From the NCBI GenBank assembly GCA_964371695.1, contig CAYJOG010000181.1, positions 1-6,333 of the forward strand: 6,333 nt of DNA, written 5' to 3'. Positions 1-4,579 of this stretch are shown here, in pieces (the first letter of the stretch is position 1; each line of letters starts with the position of its first letter). The translations under genes were made by a program, and so were the position numbers. The stretch is from CAYJOG01 sp964371695 [NCBI: uncultured bacterium]. Lineage in GTDB: Bacteria > CAYJOG01. Below the pieces are notes generated by a model. It was not told where the DNA came from. It saw only the letters and a list, made by a program, of their open reading frames with translations, and made no database searches.

Positions 1-311
1 GTATTGGCTCTGGTGTTCGCTGGAAGATTGGCCCTCCGTGGCGGCTGGTTCCAGGGCACCCATCCGTGTATGCCCGTTCGGCGGGCCATAACACCAATGT
101 GTTCTGGCAATACTCCGCCTCACCCGGCGGCGGAAACGGCCATCCATGGCCTCTGGCGTCGGATGCCGCCAAGCGGTTGTTGTGCGCATACTTCCTGAAA
201 ATGCTCTGGAACGAGGCGCAAAGCCTGCCCAGACCGCACGACACAGTGTTTCGCTGGAAATCACGGCCAATTGGGGGTAAACTTTTTTTAACGCAGGGAG
301 GCGGAAACAGG
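1..311. other. Upstream region with no supportable gene
   Basis: I find no recognisable protein end, RNA gene or clear promoter here. One + strand frame is open from position 3 and runs without a stop into the DUF6470 gene, but its translation resembles no flagellar protein, and the strong ribosome site at 295-301 argues that the gene starts at 312. The opposite strand is also open over much of the stretch, as is common in GC-rich non-coding DNA. In the related gene order flgL would lie upstream, but no FlgL C-terminus is visible. The stretch just before the ribosome site is AT-rich (a T7 run near 282-288) and could hold a promoter, but no consensus can be assigned. Confidence 0.5.
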
Positions 312-314
312 TTG
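295..314 (+). promoter_or_regulatory. Ribosome binding site and TTG start of the DUF6470 gene
   Basis: AGGGAGG at 295-301 lies 10 nt before an in-frame TTG at 312. In-frame ATG codons upstream have no comparable ribosome site and would add about 80 residues of unrelated sequence. The octamer CAGGGAGG (294-301) recurs exactly before the start at 1735 and before flagellin 1, so it may also be a CsrA-accessible site; that last point is inference. Confidence 0.6.
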
Positions 315-890
315 TCACTGACAGGTCCTCGCATACAGGTTTCGCACGTTCACGCCAGGGCGAATGTTTCGCACGGCCCTGCACGGGTTACCACCACCAA
401 CCGTGCGCCGCAAACCAGCATCAACACGCGGGATTCCGAGGTGAGCATTCAGGCCGGGCGCACCGACATGGAAATCGAGTGGCAAAAGACCCGCAACGAA
501 ATCGGCCTGAAGGACTACATGACCCTGCAGCGGGATTTTCGGGATGACAGCATGCAGGCTGGTCTGGCGGGCATCGGCCGCATCGCCAGCGAGGGCGACG
601 CCATCGGCCACATCGAAAACGGCGGCCACCCCATCGCCGACCTGGCCATGGCCCGCACCGATCACGAAGTGAGTTTCAACATCGGTTTTGCGCCCCTCAC
701 CCCACCCAGCATCACCTTCACACCCCACCAGCCTCGCATCGAGGCCAATCCCCCTGAGGTGAATGTGCGCACCAACACCTATCCTGCCCTCACCAGAGTC
801 ACGCCCACCCCCGTGCAGGTGGATGTCAACCCCCGTGGAGAAATCCGCGTCAACGTCACCGGCCAGCTGGTAGACTTCCTGGCGGTCTGA
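312..890 (+). CDS. DUF6470 family protein, YviE-like, flagellar-locus protein
   Basis: Encodes 192 residues from a TTG start. The family is known from Firmicute flagellar operons, where yviE sits directly before fliW; its molecular role is not established. The sequence has the family's layout: an N-terminal run of short beta-type segments (IQV near 8-10, VSIQAG near 44-49, MEIEW at 53-57), a helical middle (about 58-115, with many Asp, Arg and Gly residues), and a C-terminal half of short repeated strand units rich in Pro, Thr and Val (VSFNIGFAP at 120-128, ITFTPHQPRIEA at 134-145, VQVDVNPRGEIRVNV at 168-182). No signal peptide or membrane segment is visible. The stop is 3 nt before the fliW ATG, and no strong ribosome site for fliW lies between, which suggests translational coupling. 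Family assignment rests on this pattern plus gene order, since overall similarity in this family is low. Confidence 0.75.
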   Translation: MSLTGPRIQVSHVHARANVSHGPARVTTTNRAPQTSINTRDSEVSIQAGRTDMEIEWQKTRNEIGLKDYMTLQRDFRDDSMQAGLAGIGRIASEGDAIGHIENGGHPIADLAMARTDHEVSFNIGFAPLTPPSITFTPHQPRIEANPPEVNVRTNTYPALTRVTPTPVQVDVNPRGEIRVNVTGQLVDFLAV

Positions 891-893
891 ACC

Positions 894-1367
894 ATGCCCA
901 CCGTAAAAACCACACGTTTTGGAGAAATCCCCGTTGAACCGGACCAGGTTTATGCCGTGTCCGAGACCCTGCCGGGGTTTCCCGACGCCGCCTCGTTCTT
1001 TTTCATTGACCGGGCCAACATTGCACCGTTCCGCTGGTTGCAGTGCATTGAAGACGCCAACCTGACCTTTGTCATCGTCAAGCCCGAAATCTTCTTTTAC
1101 GACTATGCCCCCAAGGTGGACCCCAAAGATTTGAAGGGTCTGGAGATGGAAGACCAGTTCAGCGGCCAGTTTTACACCATCGTGGTGCTGCCCGAAGACC
1201 TGACCCAGATGACGGCCAACCTCAAGGCCCCGCTGCTGTTCAACCCCCGCACCCGTAAGTTCAAGCAGGTTTTCCTGCTCAACAGCGACTATCACTATCA
1301 GCACTATATCTTGCGCGCCATTGAAGAAAAAGGCATTGAGGGCAGCGGCGCGGGGGGGGCAGGCTGA
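894..1367 (+). CDS. fliW: FliW, flagellar assembly factor and CsrA antagonist
   Basis: 157 residues. FliW is a cytoplasmic beta-rich protein that binds either flagellin or CsrA. When flagellin is secreted, freed FliW sequesters CsrA and flagellin translation resumes. Family motifs appear in order: TRFGEI (7-12), LPGF (26-29), PFRWLQ (45-50), TFVIVKP (58-64), MTANLKAP (106-113), NPRTRKFKQV (117-126), and a Y-x-x-x-H segment at 133-137. Typical family members are about 130-155 residues, so this one is complete, with an extra C-terminal tail after about residue 146 that is almost only Gly, Ala and Ser (147-157). Part of that tail is encoded by a run of eight G at 1352-1359. The TGA stop shares its A with the ATG of csrA, so the two are almost certainly cotranscribed and translationally coupled. 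The initiator ATG follows the upstream stop by 3 nt, with only a weak GGCGG sequence ahead of it. Confidence 0.96.
   Translation: MPTVKTTRFGEIPVEPDQVYAVSETLPGFPDAASFFFIDRANIAPFRWLQCIEDANLTFVIVKPEIFFYDYAPKVDPKDLKGLEMEDQFSGQFYTIVVLPEDLTQMTANLKAPLLFNPRTRKFKQVFLLNSDYHYQHYILRAIEEKGIEGSGAGGAG
1352..1359 (+). repeat. G8 homopolymer tract at the fliW/csrA junction
   Basis: Eight consecutive G residues fall within the last codons of fliW, 7 nt before the csrA ATG. The tract probably also serves as the G-rich ribosome site for csrA. By direct reading, one extra G would remove the fliW stop and put fliW in frame with csrA, while loss of one G would shift fliW to a stop at 1435-1437. Whether the length varies in the population cannot be seen here. 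Confidence 0.8.
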
Positions 1368-1636
1368 TGCTGGTGCTGAGCCGACGCATAGACGAAAGCA
1401 TCATGATCGGCGAGAACATCGAAGTGAAAGTGATTGACATCAAGGGCGAAACCATTAAACTGGGAATACAAGCACCCAGGTCTGTCCCCGTTCACCGCAA
1501 AGAGATCTACGAAGAAATCAAGCGGGAAAACGTAAAGGCCGCAGCGGTGGACACCGATCCCGAAAAACTCAGCCAACTCGAAAACATCAGCAAACTCATG
1601 ACGGGCAAAACCCAGCCCCCCAAGGAGGAAACCTAG
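1367..1636 (+). CDS. csrA: CsrA, carbon storage regulator / flagellin translation repressor
   Basis: 89 residues. CsrA is a dimeric RNA-binding protein that recognises GGA motifs in mRNA leaders; in FliW-bearing bacteria a main target is the flagellin mRNA. The N-terminal 55 residues match the family closely: MLVLSRR at 1-7 (with the RNA-contacting L4 and R6), IGENIEVKV (14-22), IKLGIQAP (30-37), and VPVHRKEIYEEI (40-51), which contains the RNA-binding R44. Asn55, in the C-terminal helix, is present; I recall this residue being linked to FliW interaction in B. subtilis. The protein is longer than the usual 60-75 residues, with a charged tail after about 56 that is predicted to be partly helical (EKLSQLENISKLM) and ends in a Pro/Lys/Glu-rich stretch. 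The ATG overlaps the fliW stop by one base, so CsrA and its antagonist are made from one coupled message. Confidence 0.97.
   Translation: MLVLSRRIDESIMIGENIEVKVIDIKGETIKLGIQAPRSVPVHRKEIYEEIKRENVKAAAVDTDPEKLSQLENISKLMTGKTQPPKEET
1621..1631 (+). promoter_or_regulatory. Shine-Dalgarno/CsrA-like motif at the 3' end of csrA with no start codon
   Basis: CAAGGAGGAAA lies in the last codons of csrA. It would be a near-perfect ribosome site, but no ATG, GTG or TTG follows at a usual distance. It also fits the CsrA core ARGGA. It could be a CsrA site for feedback, the relic of a ribosome site for a lost downstream gene, or just the coding sequence for Lys-Glu-Glu. Confidence 0.3.
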
Positions 1637-1734
1637 AGAAACACACCACACCAAAACGCACAACCGAACGACGCCACCAATCAAATCAAACGGACTCTAA
1701 CAATTAAGGCGCGTTCTTCAGGGAGGATTCACCA
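1637..1734 (+). promoter_or_regulatory. Leader after csrA ending in a flagellin-type ribosome site
   Basis: The first 70 bases are strikingly A/C-rich and G-poor, suggesting an unstructured transcript. The last part (1717-1740, through the ATG and next codon) matches the equivalent stretch before flagellin 1 (2020-2043) at 22 of 24 positions by eye, including CAGGGAGGA. No clear promoter or terminator is visible, so csrA transcripts may continue into the flagellin leader. Confidence 0.45.
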
Positions 1735-1893
1735 ATGTCAGTTCAATCAGCGCCTGCTTTGCAGGCCACTGTGACATATCCAGGTGAAAAACAGCTTTGC
1801 TGTAAAACCGCCGCCGCCCCCAGGGGAGTTTTCCCATGGCTGGCGGAGATGAATCCCCTTCCCTTCCCGCGTGCTCACCGGCAAGACGCCTGA
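1735..1893 (+). pseudogene. Short ORF from a flagellin-type start; flagellin relic or leader ORF
   Basis: ATG at 1735 has the same ribosome site and the same ATG-TCA opening as the flagellin genes, yet it reads only 52 codons to a TGA at 1891-1893. After Met-Ser the protein has little flagellin similarity (MSVQSAPALQ, then a Pro/Ala-rich stretch with two adjacent Cys, whereas the full flagellins here have none). Two small perfect hairpins, both with TTT loops, lie inside it: GCCTGC/GCAGGC at 1752-1766 and ACAGC/GCTGT at 1791-1803. It may be a decayed flagellin copy that kept its start, or a short leader ORF upstream of flagellin 1 that binds ribosomes or CsrA. Translation looks plausible from the ribosome site; function is unknown. 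Confidence 0.4.
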
Positions 1894-1968
1894 GCTGCGG
1901 GTCTGCGTTTTTTCATTCCGAAAAACCACCGAGTGGAAACAGGTCTCAACGGACGAGGCCAATCATCG

Positions 1969-2032
1969 GGAAAGGAGGAAAAAAATTCTCGCTTTCCATT
2001 CGGAGGATAAAAACAACCATTCAGGGAGGAAT
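1969..2032 (+). promoter_or_regulatory. Flagellin 1 leader with three GGA motifs (candidate CsrA sites)
   Basis: Purine-rich GGA motifs occur at 1971-1982 (AAAGGAGGAAAA), 1999-2010 (TTCGGAGGATAA) and 2021-2032 (TCAGGGAGGAAT). The last overlaps the ribosome site of flagellin 1. GGAAAGGAG at 1969-1977 can pair with CTC-G-CTTTCC at 1988-1997, with one bulged G, forming a hairpin next to the first motif. Several GGA motifs with one on the Shine-Dalgarno is the arrangement known for CsrA control of hag in B. subtilis. That CsrA binds here is inference. Confidence 0.5.
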
Positions 2033-2037
2033 TACCA

Positions 2038-2865
2038 ATGTCAACCGTCGTACAAACCAATGTCGCCTCACTCCGGGGCATCGCCAACCTCAACCGCACC
2101 TCGTTCAACCTGACCGAGAGCCTGGAAAAGCTCAGCAGCGGATACAAGATCAACAAATCCGCAGATGACGCATCAGGCATGGCGATTTCCACCATCATGA
2201 CCGCGCAGATTGGCGGCATCCGCCAGGCCATTTCCAACGCCGGCGACAGCATCAGCATGATCCAGACCGCTGATGGGGCCTATGCCGAAACCACGTCCAT
2301 GCTGCTGCGCATGCGCGACCTGGCCGTGAAAGCCGCCAACGATGTCACGCTGACCTCCGCCGACCTCATCAAGCTGAACAACGAGTTCAACTCCCTGCGG
2401 TCGGAAATCACCGCCAAGATCACCCGTGTGACCTTCAACACCAAGGCGATCCTCAACGGCGCGGTGTCGGCAGACCCAGTGCAGGTTGGCCCGAACAAAG
2501 GCAACAGCTTCAACATCACCATCACGGCGCTCACCACGGCCGTGCTCAAGATTCCTGCCGCTGCGGTCAAGATCAGCACCGCCGCCGGCGCCGCCACCGC
2601 CATCAGTTCGGTGGACCAGGGCATTTCGGTGCTGGCCGCCAGCCGCTCTGGCCTGGGCACCATCCAGCGCCGCCTCAACCACATCATCAACGACCTCACG
2701 GCCGCCGATGTGAACCTGAGCGCCGCCCGCAGCCGCATCCTGGACACCGACTTCGCCTCCGAAATCGGCAACTACACCAAGATGCAGATTCTGCAGCAGG
2801 TGGGCACCGCCGTGCTGGCGCAGGCCAACGCAAGTCCTCAAGCCGTCATTCAGTTACTGGGCTAA
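2038..2865 (+). CDS. Flagellin 1 (filament protein)
   Basis: 275 residues, no Cys, no signal peptide: the subunit exported through the flagellar type III system and polymerised into the filament. N-terminal D0/D1 is clear: TNVASLRGIANLNR (7-20), SLEKLSSGYKINKSADDASGMAIS (28-51), QIGGIRQAISNAGDSISMIQTADGA (57-81), and LLRMRDLAVKAAND (89-102), equivalent to the segment sensed by TLR5 in other flagellins. Residues about 141-190 form a very short variable region, so the filament should have little or no D2/D3 decoration. C-terminal D1/D0 runs from about 195 to 275: SRSGLGTIQRRLNHIINDL, NLSAARSRILDTDFASE, and ILQQVGTAVLAQANASPQAV. Flagellin 2/3 differ at about 39 positions with no indels (about 86% identity, counted by eye). 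CAGGGAGG lies 8 nt before the ATG. No intrinsic terminator lies directly after the stop; a UUCG hairpin does. Confidence 0.97.
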   Translation: MSTVVQTNVASLRGIANLNRTSFNLTESLEKLSSGYKINKSADDASGMAISTIMTAQIGGIRQAISNAGDSISMIQTADGAYAETTSMLLRMRDLAVKAANDVTLTSADLIKLNNEFNSLRSEITAKITRVTFNTKAILNGAVSADPVQVGPNKGNSFNITITALTTAVLKIPAAAVKISTAAGAATAISSVDQGISVLAASRSGLGTIQRRLNHIINDLTAADVNLSAARSRILDTDFASEIGNYTKMQILQQVGTAVLAQANASPQAVIQLLG

Positions 2866-2875
2866 GCCCACTGGT

Positions 2876-2912
2876 GGGGAAACGACCTCCGGTTCGCCGG
2901 GGGTCTCTCCCC
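2876..2912 (+). other. UUCG-capped hairpin just after flagellin 1
   Basis: GACCTCCGG (2884-2892) pairs with CCGGGGGTC (2897-2905), one T-G wobble, around a TTCG tetraloop. A second stem, GGGGA (2876-2880) with TCCCC (2908-2912), extends it across a small internal loop. It starts 10 nt after the flagellin 1 stop. No T-run follows, so a 3'-end protecting or processing structure is more likely than an intrinsic terminator. Confidence 0.6.
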
Positions 2913-3034
2913 TAACCGGGAACCGAAGAAACCGCCATGAACCCAACTCTCACCAAACACGCTGCGACCCCAACCGTTTCCAGGACGGCTGGAAAATTCC
3001 GGTGTGTGCAACGCAGGGCCGGGTTCTGGCGTTT

Positions 3035-3076
3035 GGAGCCTGTTGATACAGGCTCCCGTGGACATGAATGTCCACG
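3035..3076 (+). repeat. Two adjacent perfect inverted repeats in the flagellin 1/2 spacer
   Basis: GGAGCCTG (3035-3042) pairs with CAGGCTCC (3049-3056) around TTGATA. Immediately after, CGTGGACAT (3057-3065) faces ATGTCCACG (3068-3076). Paired back-to-back palindromes of this kind are typical of dispersed intergenic repeats (REP or MITE-like). Whether other copies exist elsewhere in the genome cannot be seen here. Confidence 0.6.
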
Positions 3077-3087
3077 CCCGAAAACCG

Positions 3088-3105
3088 AAGCTTCAGGGAG
3101 AGCTT
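3088..3105 (+). promoter_or_regulatory. Small hairpin with GGGA in its loop; possible CsrA site
   Basis: AAGCT (3088-3092) pairs with AGCTT (3101-3105), leaving TCAGGGAG in the loop and three more T after the stem. A GGA displayed in a hairpin loop is the preferred CsrA target. The loop also matches the flagellin ribosome-site core CAGGGAG. The short stem plus T-run could instead act as a weak terminator. Both readings are inference. Confidence 0.3.
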
Positions 3106-3146
3106 TTTCTATCACCCCGCCAGGGCAGATCACCGCCCCGGCGCAA

Positions 3147-3185
3147 AAAAGGCGCGGCGTCTTCACCCCTCCACCGTCGCCTTTT
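3147..3185 (+). terminator. Candidate terminator in the flagellin 1/2 spacer
   Basis: AAAAGGCG (3147-3154) pairs with CGCCTTTT (3178-3185), and CGG/CCG just inside extends it past one bulged T. The loop is long (16-23 nt) and the T-run is only four, so efficiency may be low. It would separate flagellin 1 transcripts from those of flagellin 2, about 280 nt after the flagellin 1 stop. Confidence 0.35.
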
Positions 3186-3215
3186 CAATTCAATAAAAAA
3201 AATAACCCAGCCCCA

Positions 3216-3300
3216 CGGCCCGCCCCAAGGACAAGGGCCGAATATTCAAGGAAGGAGGCGCAAACAACCCACAACAAGGCTGGGAACAAAACAAGGAGGG
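3216..3300 (+). promoter_or_regulatory. Flagellin 2 leader with GGA motifs (candidate CsrA sites)
   Basis: CGGCCC (3216-3221) pairs with GGGCCG (3235-3240), placing AAGGACAA in the loop. Further motifs are TTCAAGGAAGGAGG at 3245-3258 and ACAAGGAGGG at 3291-3300. The last contains ACAAGGA, an exact match to the CsrA core ACARGGA, and overlaps the ribosome site, 8 nt before the ATG. The layout parallels the flagellin 1 leader although the sequence differs. An AT-rich stretch at 3186-3205 could be promoter sequence, but no sigma-28 consensus is clear. Confidence 0.5.
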
Positions 3301-3308
3301 AAGTACCA

Positions 3309-4136
3309 ATGTCAACAGTAGTCAATACCAACGTCGCATCCCAACGGGGCATCGCCAATTTGCTCAAGGTCAACTTCGGCCTGGGCGAAAGCCTGGAAAA
3401 GCTCAGCAGCGGTTTTCGCATCAACAAAGCCGCTGACGACGCTTCGGGCATGGCCATCTCCACCATCATGAGCGCGCAGATTGGCGGCATTCGCCAAGCT
3501 GTGGCCAATGCGGGTGACACCATCAGCATGATCCAGACCGCCGACGGCGCTTACGCCGAAACAACGTCCATCATGCTGCGCATGCGCGACCTGGCCGTGA
3601 AAGCCGCCAACGATGTCACGCTGACCGCCGCAGACCTGATCAAGCTCGACAACGAGTTCAACGCACTGCGTTCAGAAATCACCGCGAAGATCACCCGGGT
3701 TACGTTCAACACCAAGGCGATCCTCAACGGCGCAGTCGCGGCCGATCCTGTCCAGGTGGGGCCCAACAAGGGTCAAAGCTTCAACATCACCATCACGGCG
3801 CTCACCACGGCCGTGCTCAAGATTCCCGCCGCCACGGTCGGCATAAGCACCGCTCTTAGCGCTGGCACCGCCATTGGCGCGTTGTCTCAGGGCATCTCGG
3901 TGCTGGCTTCCAGCCGGGCGGGACTGGGCACCATCCAGCTGCGTCTCAACCACATCGTCAACGACCTCACGGCCGCCGATGTGAACCTGAGCGCCGCCCG
4001 CAGCCGCGTGCTGGACACCGACTTCGCGTCGGAAATCAGCAACTTCACCAAGTTGCAGATTCTTCAGCAGGTGGGCACCGCCGTGCTGGCGCAGGCCAAC
4101 GCAAGTCCTCAAGCCGTCATTCAGTTACTGGGCTAA
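3309..4136 (+). CDS. Flagellin 2 (filament protein; body of flagellin 3 with tail of flagellin 1)
   Basis: 275 residues, identical in protein sequence to flagellin 3. D0/D1 signatures include TNVASQRGIANLL (7-19), SLEKLSSGFRINKAADDASG (28-47), MLRMRDLAVKAAND (89-102), and C-terminal NLSAARSRVLDTDFASE and ILQQVGTAVLAQAN. The variable middle is again very short and there is no Cys. The frame is open upstream to an ATG at 2937, but that extension is spacer sequence without flagellin features, and ACAAGGAGGG just before 3309 fixes the start there. The DNA is a mosaic: up to 4078 it equals flagellin 3, and from 4065 on it equals the tail of flagellin 1, the expected product of unequal crossing-over. 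The downstream spacer is a copy of the upstream one. Its dose adds to both filament output and the number of CsrA sites. Confidence 0.96.
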   Translation: MSTVVNTNVASQRGIANLLKVNFGLGESLEKLSSGFRINKAADDASGMAISTIMSAQIGGIRQAVANAGDTISMIQTADGAYAETTSIMLRMRDLAVKAANDVTLTAADLIKLDNEFNALRSEITAKITRVTFNTKAILNGAVAADPVQVGPNKGQSFNITITALTTAVLKIPAATVGISTALSAGTAIGALSQGISVLASSRAGLGTIQLRLNHIVNDLTAADVNLSAARSRVLDTDFASEISNFTKLQILQQVGTAVLAQANASPQAVIQLLG

Positions 4137-4146
4137 GCCCACTGGT

Positions 4147-4183
4147 GGGGAAACGACCTCCGGTTCGCCGGGGGTCTCTCCCC
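4147..4183 (+). other. UUCG-capped hairpin after flagellin 2 (duplicate copy)
   Basis: Exact duplicate of the structure at 2876-2912. It starts 10 nt after the flagellin 2 stop and has the same two-part stem and TTCG loop. No T-run follows. Confidence 0.6.
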
Positions 4184-4305
4184 TAACCGGGAACCGAAGA
4201 AACCGCCATGAACCCAACTCTCACCAAACACGCTGCGACCCCAACCGTTTCCAGGACGGCTGGAAAATTCCGGTGTGTGCAACGCAGGGCCGGGTTCTGG
4301 CGTTT

Positions 4306-4347
4306 GGAGCCTGTTGATACAGGCTCCCGTGGACATGAATGTCCACG
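4306..4347 (+). repeat. Two adjacent perfect inverted repeats (duplicate copy)
   Basis: Exact duplicate of 3035-3076, carried along in the tandem duplication, so it is not independent evidence for a dispersed repeat. The small GGGA-loop hairpin of 3088-3105 is likewise duplicated at 4359-4376. Confidence 0.6.
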
Positions 4348-4417
4348 CCCGAAAACCGAAGCTTCAGGGAGAGCTTTTTCTATCACCCCGCCAGGGCAGA
4401 TCACCGCCCCGGCGCAA

Positions 4418-4456
4418 AAAAGGCGCGGCGTCTTCACCCCTCCACCGTCGCCTTTT
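4418..4456 (+). terminator. Candidate terminator in the flagellin 2/3 spacer (duplicate copy)
   Basis: Exact duplicate of 3147-3185, with the AAAAGGCG/CGCCTTTT stem, a long loop and a T4 tail. The same reservations on strength apply. Confidence 0.35.
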
Positions 4457-4486
4457 CAATTCAATAAAAAAAATAACCCAGCCCCA

Positions 4487-4571
4487 CGGCCCGCCCCAAG
4501 GACAAGGGCCGAATATTCAAGGAAGGAGGCGCAAACAACCCACAACAAGGCTGGGAACAAAACAAGGAGGG
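4487..4571 (+). promoter_or_regulatory. Flagellin 3 leader with GGA motifs (duplicate copy)
   Basis: Exact duplicate of the flagellin 2 leader: hairpin 4487-4511 with AAGGACAA in the loop, motif at 4516-4529, and ACAAGGAGGG at 4562-4571 over the ribosome site. Flagellins 2 and 3 should therefore be translated and repressed identically. Confidence 0.5.
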
Positions 4572-4579
4572 AAGTACCA

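Larger units (their letters stand above)
2794..4064. repeat. Tandem duplication, unit 1 (1271 bp)
   Basis: Every base from 2794 to 4078 reads the same as 4065 to 5349 as far as I can compare, an offset of 1271. The unit runs from the 3' tail of flagellin 1, through the 443-bp spacer, into flagellin 2 up to its last roughly 24 codons. The left edge is set by the mismatch at 2793 (G) against 4064 (T). The 14-mer CAGCAGGTGGGCAC stands at 2794-2807, 4065-4078 and 5336-5349, so it marks the recombination junction. Confidence 0.93.

Noticed and set aside
66-311. Extending the DUF6470 gene upstream to an in-frame ATG at 66.
   Set aside because: The added residues match nothing in the family, and the ribosome site AGGGAGG with the TTG at 312 gives the expected length.
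315-1304. Long minus-strand open frame opposite the DUF6470 and fliW genes.
   Set aside because: Its translation is low-complexity Gly/Val/His-rich sequence typical of the antisense of GC-rich genes, and both + strand genes are recognised families.
1917-1924. TCCGAAAA, and CCCGAAAA at 3078-3085, as sigma-28 -10 boxes (consensus GCCGATAA).
   Set aside because: Each matches 6 of 8 positions, but no TAAA -35 element lies about 15 nt upstream.
2173-2841. Minus-strand open frames opposite the flagellin genes (also at 3672-4112 and 4943-5416).
   Set aside because: They mirror the flagellin codon pattern and have no ribosome sites or family features.
2912-3166. 84-codon minus-strand frame in the spacer, repeated at 4183-4437.
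   Set aside because: It is formed by the palindromic spacer and repeated only because of the tandem duplication; there is no ribosome site or recognisable domain.
2937-4136. A 399-codon reading frame starting at 2937 (and its copy at 4208-5407) that would give flagellins with a 124-residue N-terminal extension.
   Set aside because: The extension translates the hairpin-rich spacer, carries Cys and Pro-rich sequence unlike flagellin, and would block the D0 export region. The strong ribosome site lies directly before the inner ATG at 3309 and 4580.
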